DNA of 27,967 bases from JAYENY01 sp964563465 (GCA_964563465.1 CAZLVZ010000005.1:1-27967), one strand, 5' to 3'. Counted from the stretch's first letter, positions 8,193 through 16,293 are shown. Notes: generated by a model not told the origin, from the sequence alone. Program-made: numbers and translations.

Positions 8193-8576
8193 CTATTTTT
8201 TAATTTTTTCTTTTTTAGTTTCTTTTTCTGTTTTACTTTCTCTTTCTTTTAAAACAAGATTAATATGGCTTGTCTTTTTTTGTATTGTAAACGCCCTTCC
8301 CATTGCTCTGGCTCTCCATCTTTTTAATTTTGGACCCTCATCAACAGTAATCTTTGAAATGTATAAATTTGAGTCATCAAGCTGAAAATTATTCTTAGCA
8401 TTAGCAACGGCTGAATGCAATAGTTTTCCCATTGGTTGAGCCGCTTTTTTGGACATATAACGCAAAAGAATTAATGCCTGCTTTGCATCTTTTCCTCTTA
8501 CGGAATCAGCAACCAAACGCACTTTGCGTGGTGCAATTCGTAAATTTTTTAATTTTGCTATAATTTCTTTTTCCAT
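8193..8576 (-). CDS. rplV: 50S ribosomal protein L22 (uL22)
   Basis: Lines the nascent-peptide exit tunnel with its beta-hairpin. It contains RIAPRKVRLVADSVRGKDAKQALILL, the second-helix region AAQPMGKLLHSAVANAKNN and the hairpin VDEGPKLKRWRARAMGRAFTIQKKTSHI. The last about 18 residues form a Lys/Glu-rich tail (KETKKEKIKK end) beyond the usual length of about 110 aa. Confidence 0.96.
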   Translation of the reverse strand: MEKEIIAKLKNLRIAPRKVRLVADSVRGKDAKQALILLRYMSKKAAQPMGKLLHSAVANAKNNFQLDDSNLYISKITVDEGPKLKRWRARAMGRAFTIQKKTSHINLVLKERESKTEKETKKEKIKK

Positions 8577-8599
8577 TGAAGTTTAGATTATAAACTCTA

Positions 8600-8893
8600 T
8601 TATTTTATTTTTGATTTAGATTCTTGTTCCTTTTGCATTTTTCCACCATGTCTAATAAATTTAGTTGTTGGAGAAAATTCTCCTAATTTATGACCAACCA
8701 TATCTTCTCTCGCCGGAACAGCAATAAAATCTTTGCCATTATGAACTTCAAAAGTAAAACCAACCATTTCTGGAATAATCACGCAATCTCTTGCCCATGT
8801 CCTAATGGCTGTCTTGTCCCCTCTTTTCATTTTTTGAACTTTCTTTAAAAGTTTTTCATCTATATACGGACCTTTTTTAAGTGATCTGCTCAT
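8600..8893 (-). CDS. rpsS: 30S ribosomal protein S19 (uS19)
   Basis: Small-subunit head protein forming bridge B1a with the large subunit. It starts MSRSLKKGPYIDEKLLKKV and contains the family signature HNGKDFIAVPAREDMVGHKLGEFSPTTKFIRHGG (read in pieces). The 97 aa are normal, and the short charged tail is common. It sits 1 nt after rplB. Confidence 0.98.
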   Translation of the reverse strand: MSRSLKKGPYIDEKLLKKVQKMKRGDKTAIRTWARDCVIIPEMVGFTFEVHNGKDFIAVPAREDMVGHKLGEFSPTTKFIRHGGKMQKEQESKSKIK

Positions 8894-8894
8894 T

Positions 8895-9713
8895 TTATTT
8901 TCTTCTTTTAATTATGAATTTATTTGTTTTCTTTCTTTTTCTCGTCTTTTTGCCTAATGCTATTTTACCCCAAGGTGTTTTTGGATGCTTTAGGCCAATG
9001 CCCGCTCTACCCTCTCCACCTCCATGAGGATGATCGTGCGGAGTCATTGCGGAGCCTCTAACAGTGGGTCTTATCCCTAAGTGTCTTTTTCTGCCCGCGC
9101 TTCCAAGTTTAACATATCTATGCTCTGGACGCGAAAGCGCTCCCACAGAAACAAAACATTCTTGATGAATTTTTCTAAATTCCCCAGAAGGCATTTTTAT
9201 GTGGACATATTTTCCTTCAATTCCCATTACTTTTGCCGAAGCGCCAGCAGATCTTACTAATTTGCCACCTGCTTCTGGAACAAGTTCAATGTTGTAAACA
9301 TCGGTTCCAATGGGGATATTCTTAATTTTCATCCTATTCCCAGTATCCAAGGGAGCTTTTTCGCTTGCTATAATTTCGTCTCCTTTTTTAAGTCCTTGCG
9401 GAGCTAAGTGGTATTCTTTTTTTCCATCTTTGTATTCAACTAAAACAATAAATGCTGTTCTATTCGGGTCATATTCTAAAGCAATAACTTTTGCAGGGAT
9501 ATCAATCTTTTTTCTTGAAAAATCAACTAAACGATAAAGCCGTTTTGCTCCTCCACCCTTATGACGAACAGTAATTCTACCTTTATTTCCTCTACCCGAT
9601 TTCTTTTTTAACGGAGTAACCAAATTCTTCTCTGGTTTTTTTTTGTCCAGAGAAGAAAAATCTTCTCTTGTTGCGTGCCGTCTTGATGGAGTTGTTGGCT
9701 TATACTTTTTCAT
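8895..9713 (-). CDS. rplB: 50S ribosomal protein L2 (uL2)
   Basis: Needed for subunit association and the peptidyl-transferase centre. It starts MKKYKPTTPSRRHATREDF and has the first OB domain with GRITVRHKGGGAKRLYRLVDF. The conserved C-terminal HDHPHGGGEGRAGIG includes the essential His (E. coli H229 equivalent), followed by PKTPWGKIALGKKTRKRKK. The 272 aa match the family. Confidence 0.98.
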   Translation of the reverse strand: MKKYKPTTPSRRHATREDFSSLDKKKPEKNLVTPLKKKSGRGNKGRITVRHKGGGAKRLYRLVDFSRKKIDIPAKVIALEYDPNRTAFIVLVEYKDGKKEYHLAPQGLKKGDEIIASEKAPLDTGNRMKIKNIPIGTDVYNIELVPEAGGKLVRSAGASAKVMGIEGKYVHIKMPSGEFRKIHQECFVSVGALSRPEHRYVKLGSAGRKRHLGIRPTVRGSAMTPHDHPHGGGEGRAGIGLKHPKTPWGKIALGKKTRKRKKTNKFIIKRRK

Positions 9714-9720
9714 AAATTTG

Positions 9721-10254
9721 TTACCGTGGCAAAATTTCTATTTCTTGTCCTTTTTGGATTATAACAATTGCTTTTTTATAACCCTTTCTCCAACCGTGCG
9801 TTTTTCCTAATCGTCTTTTTTTTCGTGGAACATTAATTATTCTTACTTTTTTAACATTAACCCCGTAAACATCTTCAACTGCTTTTTTAACTTCTATTTT
9901 GTTTGAAGAAGTAAAAACCCTAAATACATATTCATTCTCTTTCGTTAAATCACTTGCTTTTTCTGTAATATGGGGTCTTTCCAAAACCTTCCAAGCAATT
10001 TCAGATTTAACCTGCTTTTTGGGTTTAACAACTTTTGTTTCTTTTTCTTGTTTTGGCTTCTCTTGTTTTTTCTCTACCGCTTTTTTCCCTTTCTTTTTCG
10101 TCTCGCTCTTTTCTATGGTTGGTTTTTTAATCTTTTTTACAACTTTAGGAGGAACAGATTTGATCTCTGTTTTTTCTTCTCTCTTTTCAACCCGTTTTTT
10201 GAACTTTTTTTCTCCTAATTCTTCTTTATTTTTAAAAATATTAAAAATTGACAT
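9721..10254 (-). CDS. rplW: 50S ribosomal protein L23 (uL23) with long charged N-terminal extension
   Basis: L23 sits at the tunnel exit and is the docking site for trigger factor and SRP. The canonical domain occupies only about residues 88-177, from WKVLERPHITEKASDLTKENEYVF to a C-terminal RKKRRLGKTHGWRKGYKKAIV. The first about 87 residues are an extension, starting MSIFNIFKNKEELGEKKFKK and then almost entirely Lys, Glu, Pro and Val. Standard bacterial L23 is about 95-100 aa. No internal start gives a canonical-length protein with a visible SD, so the extension is probably translated. It lies 1 nt after rplD. Confidence 0.94.
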   Translation of the reverse strand: MSIFNIFKNKEELGEKKFKKRVEKREEKTEIKSVPPKVVKKIKKPTIEKSETKKKGKKAVEKKQEKPKQEKETKVVKPKKQVKSEIAWKVLERPHITEKASDLTKENEYVFRVFTSSNKIEVKKAVEDVYGVNVKKVRIINVPRKKRRLGKTHGWRKGYKKAIVIIQKGQEIEILPR

Positions 10255-10255
10255 A

Positions 10256-10900
10256 TTATTTTACAAAAGTATCTTTAATACTTTTAATAGATTCCTTTAA
10301 TAAAATTAAATGCTTAAAAGAAAGCACATCTAAAACATTTAAATTACGAGCTTCAATGAGTTGAATCTTTGGAATATTTCTTGTGGCCTTCAAAAGATTT
10401 TCATCTTTTTCGGCTGAAACCACAAGAGCGCTTTCCATTGTTTTCTTTTTGTCTTTTTTTAATAAAATTTCTAAAATCTCAACAATAGCTTTTGTTTTTG
10501 CTTTCTCAATTTTAATATCATCAACAACTAATATTTCGTTGTCTTTTACTTTGGCCGAAAGTACAGAAAATAATGCGGCTCTTCTGATCTTTTTAGGTAA
10601 ATTCTTCTTATAATTTTTTTTATTTCTCGGACCAAATGTTACTCCGCCTCCAACCCATATTGGAGAACGAGTAGAGCCATGTCTTGCCCTGCCTGTCCCT
10701 TTCTGTTTCCATGGTTTTTTGCCTCCACCTCGCACTTCACCCCTATCTTTAGTATGGGCTGTTGCCTGCCTTTTATTTGATTGCATGCCAACAAGCACCT
10801 GATGTATTAATTCCGGTTTAAAATTTCTTTCAAAGACATCTTCTGGCAACTTTGTTTGCCCTGTCTTTTCGCCTTTTTGGTTGTAAGTATTGATTAACAT
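10256..10900 (-). CDS. rplD: 50S ribosomal protein L4 (uL4)
   Basis: Exit-tunnel protein; in E. coli also the regulator that binds the S10-operon leader. The tunnel loop region contains KQKGTGRARHGSTRSPIWVGGGVTFGP (in pieces), the strongest family signature. The C-terminal half has DDIKIEKAKTKAIVEIL and LLKATRNIPKIQLIEARNLNVLDVLSFKHLIL. The 214 aa are normal. It is the second gene after the rplC promoter and leader, so feedback by L4 on that leader is possible. Confidence 0.97.
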   Translation of the reverse strand: MLINTYNQKGEKTGQTKLPEDVFERNFKPELIHQVLVGMQSNKRQATAHTKDRGEVRGGGKKPWKQKGTGRARHGSTRSPIWVGGGVTFGPRNKKNYKKNLPKKIRRAALFSVLSAKVKDNEILVVDDIKIEKAKTKAIVEILEILLKKDKKKTMESALVVSAEKDENLLKATRNIPKIQLIEARNLNVLDVLSFKHLILLKESIKSIKDTFVK

Positions 10901-10921
10901 AATTTAATCTAATGCACTTTT

Positions 10922-11512
10922 TTATCCTCTAACTTCCAATAGCGTTCCTCTTCTGCCTGGTATTGCTCCCTTTACAGCAATCTGATTTTTTTCTTTATCA
11001 ATCCGAACTATTTCTAAATTTTTGACTGAAACTCGTTCTGCCCCCATTCTTCCGGGCATTTTTCTTCCTTTTATAACTCTTTGTGGATAAGCCGAACCAA
11101 TAGAGCCAACTCCTCTTTCCCCATGCTTTACTCCGTGTCCTTTTCCGAATCCATGGAATCCCCATCTTTTTACTACACCCTGAAAACCTTTTCCCTTAGA
11201 TATTCCTGCTATTTGAACCTTGTCTCCTTGTTCAAAAATGCTTGCATCAACTATATCTCCAATCTTTAATTCGGACTTTTCGGCTCTAAATTCTCTTAAA
11301 AATCTATATGGTTTTTTCTTCTTTGTTTTTTTAACTTTCTTCTCTTTTAACTTTTCAAATCCTAATTGAATTGCAAAATATCCATCCCTATCTTCTCTTT
11401 TTATGTCAGTAACAAAACATGGCCCTGCCTCAATTAGAGTTACGGGAATTACTTTATCTTCTTTCCATATCTGAGTCATCTCTATTTTTTTGGATAATAT
11501 AAACTTGGTCAT
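10922..11512 (-). CDS. rplC: 50S ribosomal protein L3 (uL3)
   Basis: Early-assembly protein reaching toward the peptidyl-transferase centre. It starts MTKFILSKKIEMTQIWKEDK. The conserved central loop is GKGFQGVVKRWGFHGFGKGHGVKHGERGVGSIGS, with YPQRVIKGRKMPGRMGAE after it. At 196 aa it is slightly short. It is separated from rpsJ by 132 nt, whereas the other gaps in this block are mostly 0-53 nt. That gap holds a structured leader. Confidence 0.97.
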   Translation of the reverse strand: MTKFILSKKIEMTQIWKEDKVIPVTLIEAGPCFVTDIKREDRDGYFAIQLGFEKLKEKKVKKTKKKKPYRFLREFRAEKSELKIGDIVDASIFEQGDKVQIAGISKGKGFQGVVKRWGFHGFGKGHGVKHGERGVGSIGSAYPQRVIKGRKMPGRMGAERVSVKNLEIVRIDKEKNQIAVKGAIPGRRGTLLEVRG

Positions 11513-11632
11513 ATTTTTGCTTTGTCACTCTTGCTTCAAGTATTTAAAATACCGGGAAACTAACCCGGCATCATGTCCTTTCAGGTTAGCATAAAATTTT
11601 TAGTTATAATCCTTGAAAATCCATATTAAAAA
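11513..11632 (-). promoter_or_regulatory. rplC leader with two mutually exclusive hairpins and a possible 4-codon leader ORF
   Basis: This is the untranslated stretch between the predicted start (about 11632) and rplC. In the transcript, CUAACC (11589-11584) can pair with GGUUAG (11565-11560). Alternatively CCGGG (11568-11564) can pair with CCCGG (11556-11552); the two stems share 11564-11565 and cannot coexist. Between them lies AAAGGAC-AUG-AUG-CCG-GGU-UAG, an SD-like run followed by a tiny ORF that spans the switch region. The arrangement resembles an attenuator or autogenous ribosomal-protein control site. Function is inferred only from pairing. Confidence 0.5.
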
Positions 11633-11638
11633 TATATT

Positions 11639-11667
11639 ATAATATTAAAGTTTAATTTGGATGTCCA
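11639..11667 (-). promoter_or_regulatory. Predicted sigma70-type promoter for rplC
   Basis: The -35 TGGACA (11662-11667, 5/6 match) and -10 TATTAT (11639-11644, 5/6) are 17 nt apart. The -35 and spacer lie in the last codons of rpsJ. It would give a transcript starting near 11632 with an about 120-nt leader. Confidence 0.5.
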
Positions 11668-11983
11668 CGCCTGTTGGCAAATTCAAGTTCGTTAAAGATT
11701 CTATTACTCTTTGATCTGTGTTAAAAACATCAATTAATCTTTTATGAACCCTTGCTTCAAATTGTTCCCTTGCATCTTTGTGAACAAAAGTGGATCGATT
11801 CACTGTATATTTATGAATTTCTGTCGGCAAAGGAACTGGTCCACAAACTTTAGCACCATAACGCAAAACTGTCTCAACAATTTGCCGAGCGCTTTTATCT
11901 AAAACCTTATTATCATAAGCTTTAAGCTTAATCCTAATTTTAGATACCGATGCCTCTTTCTTTTCTTTCGTTTTTGTTGCCAT
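11645..11983 (-). CDS. rpsJ: 30S ribosomal protein S10 (uS10)
   Basis: Small-subunit head protein and transcription antitermination partner (NusE). It contains KIRIKLKAYDNKVLDKSARQI, VCGPVPLPTEIHKYTVNRSTFVHKDAREQFE and a C-terminal LTNLNLPTGVDIQIKL. The chosen start is ATG 11981-11983 (MATKTKEKKE, 112 aa). An upstream in-frame TTG at 11999-12001 is possible but would overlap the hairpin region and lacks a better SD. The 10-residue charged N-terminal tail before the core is slightly longer than usual. Confidence 0.95.
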   Translation of the reverse strand: MATKTKEKKEASVSKIRIKLKAYDNKVLDKSARQIVETVLRYGAKVCGPVPLPTEIHKYTVNRSTFVHKDAREQFEARVHKRLIDVFNTDQRVIESLTNLNLPTGVDIQIKL

Positions 11984-12002
11984 ATTCAAAGAACAGTTCA
12001 AA

Positions 12003-12020
12003 ACCCCCCAAATGGGGGGT
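12003..12020 (-). terminator. GC-rich hairpin between tuf and rpsJ (attenuator-like)
   Basis: A perfect inverted repeat ACCCCCC / GGGGGGT with a 4-nt loop (12010-12013) lies in the 43-nt space between the tuf stop and the rpsJ ATG. In the transcript the stem is followed by only three further U then G, so it is at best a weak intrinsic terminator. Partial read-through would lower S10-operon transcription relative to tuf. An effect on rpsJ translation initiation is equally possible. Confidence 0.5.
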
Positions 12021-12026
12021 CAATGA

Positions 12027-13226
12027 TTATTTAATAATTTTTGTTACTACTCCAGCTCCAACAGTTCTGCCACCTTCTCTGATAGCAAATTTCTGTTTCT
12101 CTTCTAATGCAACTGGAACAAGTAATTTAACACTTAAATTAGCAGTATCTCCTGGCATTACCATTTCCGTTCCTTCTGAAAGAATAACATCTCCAGTAAC
12201 ATCTGTAGTTCGGATATAGAATTGTGGCTTGTATCCCTTGAAAAATGGTGTGTGTCGTCCGCCCTCTTCTTTAGTTAAGATATATACCTCTGTTTCAAAT
12301 TCAGTATGAGGTGTAATTGTTCCTGGCTTTGCCAATACTTGACCCCTTTCCACTTCTTCTTTTTTTAACCCTCGTAATAATACTCCAACATTATCTCCTG
12401 CTCGCCCCTCGTCTAAGGTTCTCTTAAACATTTCTATGCTGACAGCAGTTGTTTTGCTTGTATCTTTAATACCAACCAATTCTACCTCTTCTCCTGATTT
12501 AACTATTCCCTTTTCTATTCTACCAGTAGCTACGGTTCCCCTACCTTCAATTGACATAACATCTTCAATCGCCATTAAAAATGGTTGGTCAATCGGTCTT
12601 TCTGGTTCTGGGATATAGTCATCTAATGCCTTTGCTAATTCTATAATTGGTTTGGCTACTTCGTCGTCAGCAGAAGTTGCATCTAAGGCTTTTAAGGCAG
12701 AACCACGAATAATTGGAATTTCGTCTCCTGGATATTCGTATTTCTTTAACAATTCCCTTATTTCTGATTCAACTAAATCAATCATTTCTGGGTCGTCAAC
12801 AGAATCACATTTATTAATAAAAACGACTATTGCAGGTACGCCTACTTGACGAGCCAAAAGGATATGCTCTCTTGTTTGAGGCATAGGGCCATCAACGGCT
12901 GAAACTACTAAAATAGCTCCATCCATTTGAGCGGCGCCAGTAATCATATTCTTAATATAATCACTATGTCCTGGACAATCAATGTGAGCATAATGCCTCT
13001 TTTCTGTTTCGTACTCTACATGGGCAATATTAATAGTTAATCCCCTGGTTTTCTCTTCTGGTGCAGCGTCAATCTGATCAATCCCTTTTTGAGAAGACCT
13101 TAATCCTTTTAAATCTAAAACCTTTAATATTGCGGCCGTTAAGGTCGTTTTTCCATGATCAACATGACCAATTGTCCCAACATTAAGATGGGGTTTTGTT
13201 CTCTCAAATTTTTCTTTTTCTGCCAT
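12027..13226 (-). CDS. tuf: Elongation factor Tu
   Basis: GTPase that delivers aminoacyl-tRNA to the A site. The G-domain motifs are G1 GHVDHGKT (20-27), the switch II DCPGHSDY (83-90) and NKCD (138-141, where most bacteria have NKVD). Domain 2 holds EDVMSIEGRGTVATGRIEKG, and domain 3 ends with VALEEKQKFAIREGGRTVGAGVV. The 399 aa are typical. It starts at ATG 13224-13226, about 67 nt after a predicted promoter of its own, and is the only tuf in the window. Confidence 0.98.
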   Translation of the reverse strand: MAEKEKFERTKPHLNVGTIGHVDHGKTTLTAAILKVLDLKGLRSSQKGIDQIDAAPEEKTRGLTINIAHVEYETEKRHYAHIDCPGHSDYIKNMITGAAQMDGAILVVSAVDGPMPQTREHILLARQVGVPAIVVFINKCDSVDDPEMIDLVESEIRELLKKYEYPGDEIPIIRGSALKALDATSADDEVAKPIIELAKALDDYIPEPERPIDQPFLMAIEDVMSIEGRGTVATGRIEKGIVKSGEEVELVGIKDTSKTTAVSIEMFKRTLDEGRAGDNVGVLLRGLKKEEVERGQVLAKPGTITPHTEFETEVYILTKEEGGRHTPFFKGYKPQFYIRTTDVTGDVILSEGTEMVMPGDTANLSVKLLVPVALEEKQKFAIREGGRTVGAGVVTKIIK

Positions 13227-13298
13227 AATTTTATATACTCTCGCTTCGTCTTTCTTGATTAAGAAAAAAACGGAACGAATAATGATTAATTATTACTT

Positions 13299-13326
13299 AG
13301 TTTACTTAAATAATTAAAAAAGTCAA
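13299..13326 (-). promoter_or_regulatory. Predicted promoter for tuf
   Basis: The -35 TTGACT (13321-13326) and -10 TAAACT (13299-13304) are separated by 16 nt in the 134-nt gap upstream of tuf. A start near 13292 gives a leader of about 66 nt containing a 6-bp TTTCTT/AAGAAA inverted repeat. Confidence 0.5.
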
Positions 13327-13360
13327 GCTTTTTTAGATAGAAACATTTTTTATTTTATCA

Positions 13361-13648
13361 TTAAAATGGTAAATCCTCAACAGTCAACTCGTCTGAAGGC
13401 ATTTCTTCCTTGGTAAGCAATTCAGTGCCTTGAATAATTTTCTGTTCCTTTTCTATTTCGGGTTTTTTTTCTAATGCGCTATTTTCATCTTTCGCACTAT
13501 TGGCGTCAAGGGAAAACGAATGTTCAAGCGTTAACTTTCTCTGTTTCTCTTTGAATAAAGAAACTATCAAAATTGGCTCATTATTTTCTACTATAATTAC
13601 CTTCCCCCCCTCTCTCTCCATTATTTCTTTAAGTTGTTTTAAGTCCAT
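13361..13648 (-). CDS. Small acidic protein of unknown function with SSB-like C-terminal tip
   Basis: This 95-aa protein is not recognised. Residues 1-34 (MDLKQLKEIMEREGGKVIIVENNEPILIV, then SLF) look like a helix followed by two beta strands, similar to the first part of Phd/YefM-type antitoxins. Residues 35-82 are low-complexity and charged. The last residues are LTVEDLPF: an acidic stretch ending Leu-Pro-Phe, as in the protein-docking tip of single-stranded DNA-binding proteins (DDDIPF/DDLPF). No OB fold is present, so it is not SSB itself. It lies between fusA and tuf, with its own 77-nt upstream gap and the tuf promoter behind it. Its conserved-operon position suggests a translation- or replication-linked role, but none can be assigned. 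Confidence 0.75.
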   Translation of the reverse strand: MDLKQLKEIMEREGGKVIIVENNEPILIVSLFKEKQRKLTLEHSFSLDANSAKDENSALEKKPEIEKEQKIIQGTELLTKEEMPSDELTVEDLPF

Positions 13649-13725
13649 AATAATTATATTTTTTCCTATTATTTAAGACATTGTGTCAAAAAAAGAGAAA
13701 AAATTATTTAATTGTTTAATTATTT

Positions 13726-15828
13726 TTAACCCTTACTTTCAACTATTTTTTGAGTAATATTGCCCGGCACTTGATCGTAATGGCTAAATTCCATTGTGGA
13801 TCCGCCTCTACCGTGAGTCATAGAACGCAAGGCAGTAGCATAACCGAACATTTCCGCCAAGGGAATCGTTGCTTCAATTACTTTCATCTTTCCCCTATCA
13901 AAACTTTTTTTAATGCCACCTCTTTTAGAATTTAAATCGCCAACAACATCACCGAAACACTCTGTTGGTACAATTACTTCAATCCGCATTACTGGTTCAA
14001 GTAAAACGGGTTTTGCCATTTTGACAGCAGACTGTAATGCCATGGAACCAGCTATCTTAAAGGCCGCCTCGGAAGAATCAACGTCGTGGAAAGAACCATC
14101 ATAAAGAGTTACCGATGTATCTACCAGAGAATAGCCAGCTAAAGCTCCCTTACTCATTGCTTCAATAACCCCTTTGCGAACAGCTGGAATAAACTCTTTT
14201 GGTATTGCTCCCCCCTTTATCTCATCAATAAATTCAAAACCCTGTCCTCTTTCTTTTGGTTCAACTCTTAACCAAACATGTCCGTATTGACCCCTTCCAC
14301 CACTTTGTTTAATATATTTCCCCTCTGCTTTTGCTTCTTCAAGAATTGTTTCTCTATAGGCAACTTGCGGTCTGCCAACATTAGCCTCCATACCAAACTC
14401 TTTTTTCATTCTATCCACTAATATCTCTAAATGCAATTCCCCCATACCAGAAATAATTGTTTCGCCTGTCTCTTCTTCTGTTCTAATTTTAAAAGTTGGA
14501 TCTTCTTCAGATAATTTTTTCAAAGCCATACCAAGTTTTTCTTGGTCATCTTTAGTCTTTGGTTCAATTTTAATAGAGATTACCGGCTCTGGAAAACTAA
14601 TCTTTTCTAAAATAATTGGGTGTTCTATATCACAAAAAGTATGTCCCGTCCCGACATCCTTCAATCCTATTGCGGCTGCAATGTCTCCCGCAAACAATTC
14701 TTCTACTTCTTCTCTGTGATTAGCGTGCATTCTAACCATTCTTCCTATTCTAACCTTATCTCCAGTAGTTGAGTTCAAGAGCGTAGTTCCAGAAATTAAT
14801 TTACCTGAATAAATACGAAAATATGCAAGGGTTCCTACAAAAGGATCGGTTGCAATTTTAAACATCAAAGCGGAAAATGGCTCATCTTCACTTGCTTTTC
14901 TTTCAACCAATTCTCCAGTTTTTGGGTCCTTGCCTTTTACTGATGGCAAGTCAGCTGGACCTGGGAAATAGTAGATTATAGCATCCAATAATGGCTGAAT
15001 TGCCTTATTTTTTAGCGCAGTTCCACAAAAAACAGGAATAATTTGATAATCGATAACTCCTTTTCTAATTGCTTTTCTAATTTCTTCAACAGTAATTTCC
15101 TTGCCCTCTAAATATTTTTCTAAAAGTTCGTGGTCTTCAGTTGCTACTTTTTCTAACATTTTTACTCGCCATTCTTTTGCTTTTTTCTTTAAATCTTCCG
15201 GGATGTCCTCAATGATAATTTTTTCTCCATTTTTCCCTTCAAATTTCATTGCCTTCATAGTGATTAAGTCAATTACTCCTGAAAAATCACTTTCTTCGCC
15301 AATCGGAAGTTGAACGGCCACTGCATTTGGAGTAAGACGATCCCAAATTGTTTGTATGCTATGTTCAAAAGAACCACCCGTTCTGTCTAATTTATTAATA
15401 AAACATATGCGAGGAACTTTGAATTTATCTGCCTGATGCCAAACTGTTTCTGACTGCGCTTCTACTCCTGCCACACCATCAAATACAACTATCGCCCCAT
15501 CAAGAACCCTTAAAGAACGCTGAACTTCAGCTGTAAAATCAATGTGTCCGGGAGTATCGATAATGTTTATTTTATATTCTCTTTCTTTGCTCTCGCCATC
15601 TTCTATCGGACTCCAAAAACAAGTTGTTGCCGCAGAAGTAATAGTGATTCCCCTATCTCTTTCTTGTTCCATCCAATCCATAACTGCTTCTCCCTGATGA
15701 ACTTCGCCAATTTTATGAGAAATGCCGGTGTAAAATAAAACCCGCTCGGTTACTGTTGTTTTACCGGCGTCAATGTGGGCAATAATGCCAATGTTCCTAT
15801 ATTTTTCTATTGAAAATTTCTTAGACAT
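13726..15828 (-). CDS. fusA: Elongation factor G
   Basis: GTPase that drives translocation on the ribosome. Starting at ATG 15826-15828 gives 700 aa. The G motifs are AHIDAGKT (17-24), DTPGHIDF (91-98) and NKLD (145-148). Later domains show GELHLEILVDRMKKEF, the domain IV tip region GGAIPKEFIPAVRKG, and the domain V end with GYATALRSMTHGRGGSTMEFSHYDQVP. An in-frame upstream extension to 15882 would overlap rpsG by 53 nt and has no family similarity, so it was not used. Only 1 nt separates it from the rpsG stop. Confidence 0.98.
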   Translation of the reverse strand: MSKKFSIEKYRNIGIIAHIDAGKTTVTERVLFYTGISHKIGEVHQGEAVMDWMEQERDRGITITSAATTCFWSPIEDGESKEREYKINIIDTPGHIDFTAEVQRSLRVLDGAIVVFDGVAGVEAQSETVWHQADKFKVPRICFINKLDRTGGSFEHSIQTIWDRLTPNAVAVQLPIGEESDFSGVIDLITMKAMKFEGKNGEKIIIEDIPEDLKKKAKEWRVKMLEKVATEDHELLEKYLEGKEITVEEIRKAIRKGVIDYQIIPVFCGTALKNKAIQPLLDAIIYYFPGPADLPSVKGKDPKTGELVERKASEDEPFSALMFKIATDPFVGTLAYFRIYSGKLISGTTLLNSTTGDKVRIGRMVRMHANHREEVEELFAGDIAAAIGLKDVGTGHTFCDIEHPIILEKISFPEPVISIKIEPKTKDDQEKLGMALKKLSEEDPTFKIRTEEETGETIISGMGELHLEILVDRMKKEFGMEANVGRPQVAYRETILEEAKAEGKYIKQSGGRGQYGHVWLRVEPKERGQGFEFIDEIKGGAIPKEFIPAVRKGVIEAMSKGALAGYSLVDTSVTLYDGSFHDVDSSEAAFKIAGSMALQSAVKMAKPVLLEPVMRIEVIVPTECFGDVVGDLNSKRGGIKKSFDRGKMKVIEATIPLAEMFGYATALRSMTHGRGGSTMEFSHYDQVPGNITQKIVESKG

Positions 15829-15829
15829 A

Positions 15830-16288
15830 TTAAAATCTAAAATGAGCAAATGCTTTATTGGCCTCTGCCATCCTATGAACATTCTCCTTCTTCTTAATCG
15901 CTTTCCCTGTATTGTCTGCTGTTTCCAATAATTCTTTTGCGAGTCGTTCTTTCATAGAACCCTTACCTTCTCTAGCTGCCTGAATTATCCAACGCATAGA
16001 CAATGCCAATCTTCTTTCTTTTGAAACTTCTACTGGCACTTGATATTTAGCCCCTCCAATTCTTCGTGATCTAACTTCTAATACTGGAGAAGCGTTTTGA
16101 ATAGCTTTTTCAAAAATATCTATTGGATCTTTTTTTGTCTTTTCTTTCAAAATATCAATAGCTCCATAAACAATTTTTTCGGCTATGCTTTTTTTACCGC
16201 TTTCCATAACATAATTAATAAACTTAGCAACAGTAATATTATTGTAAAGAAAATCTGGAATCAATTCGTTTTTTTTATACTTAGACAT
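15830..16288 (-). CDS. rpsG: 30S ribosomal protein S7 (uS7)
   Basis: Nucleates assembly of the 30S head and contacts E-site tRNA. It contains SGKKSIAEKIVYGAIDILKEK, the conserved block ASPVLEVRSRRIGGAKYQVPVEVSKERR (in pieces), and ends KKKENVHRMAEANKAFAHFRF. The 152 aa match the family. In E. coli, S7 represses str-operon translation; no equivalent site can be identified here. Confidence 0.97.
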   Translation of the reverse strand: MSKYKKNELIPDFLYNNITVAKFINYVMESGKKSIAEKIVYGAIDILKEKTKKDPIDIFEKAIQNASPVLEVRSRRIGGAKYQVPVEVSKERRLALSMRWIIQAAREGKGSMKERLAKELLETADNTGKAIKKKENVHRMAEANKAFAHFRF

Positions 16289-16293
16289 ATTTT

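Noticed and set aside
13660..13690. TTGACA followed by TATAAT upstream of the 95-aa gene
   Set aside because: The two elements are about 25 nt apart, too far for sigma70. The TTGACA is part of a small GACA/TGTC palindrome. A promoter here is not supported.
15829..15882. 18-codon N-terminal extension of EF-G
   Set aside because: It overlaps rpsG, and EF-G proteins start near MSKKFSIEKYRNIGI; the extension has no similarity.
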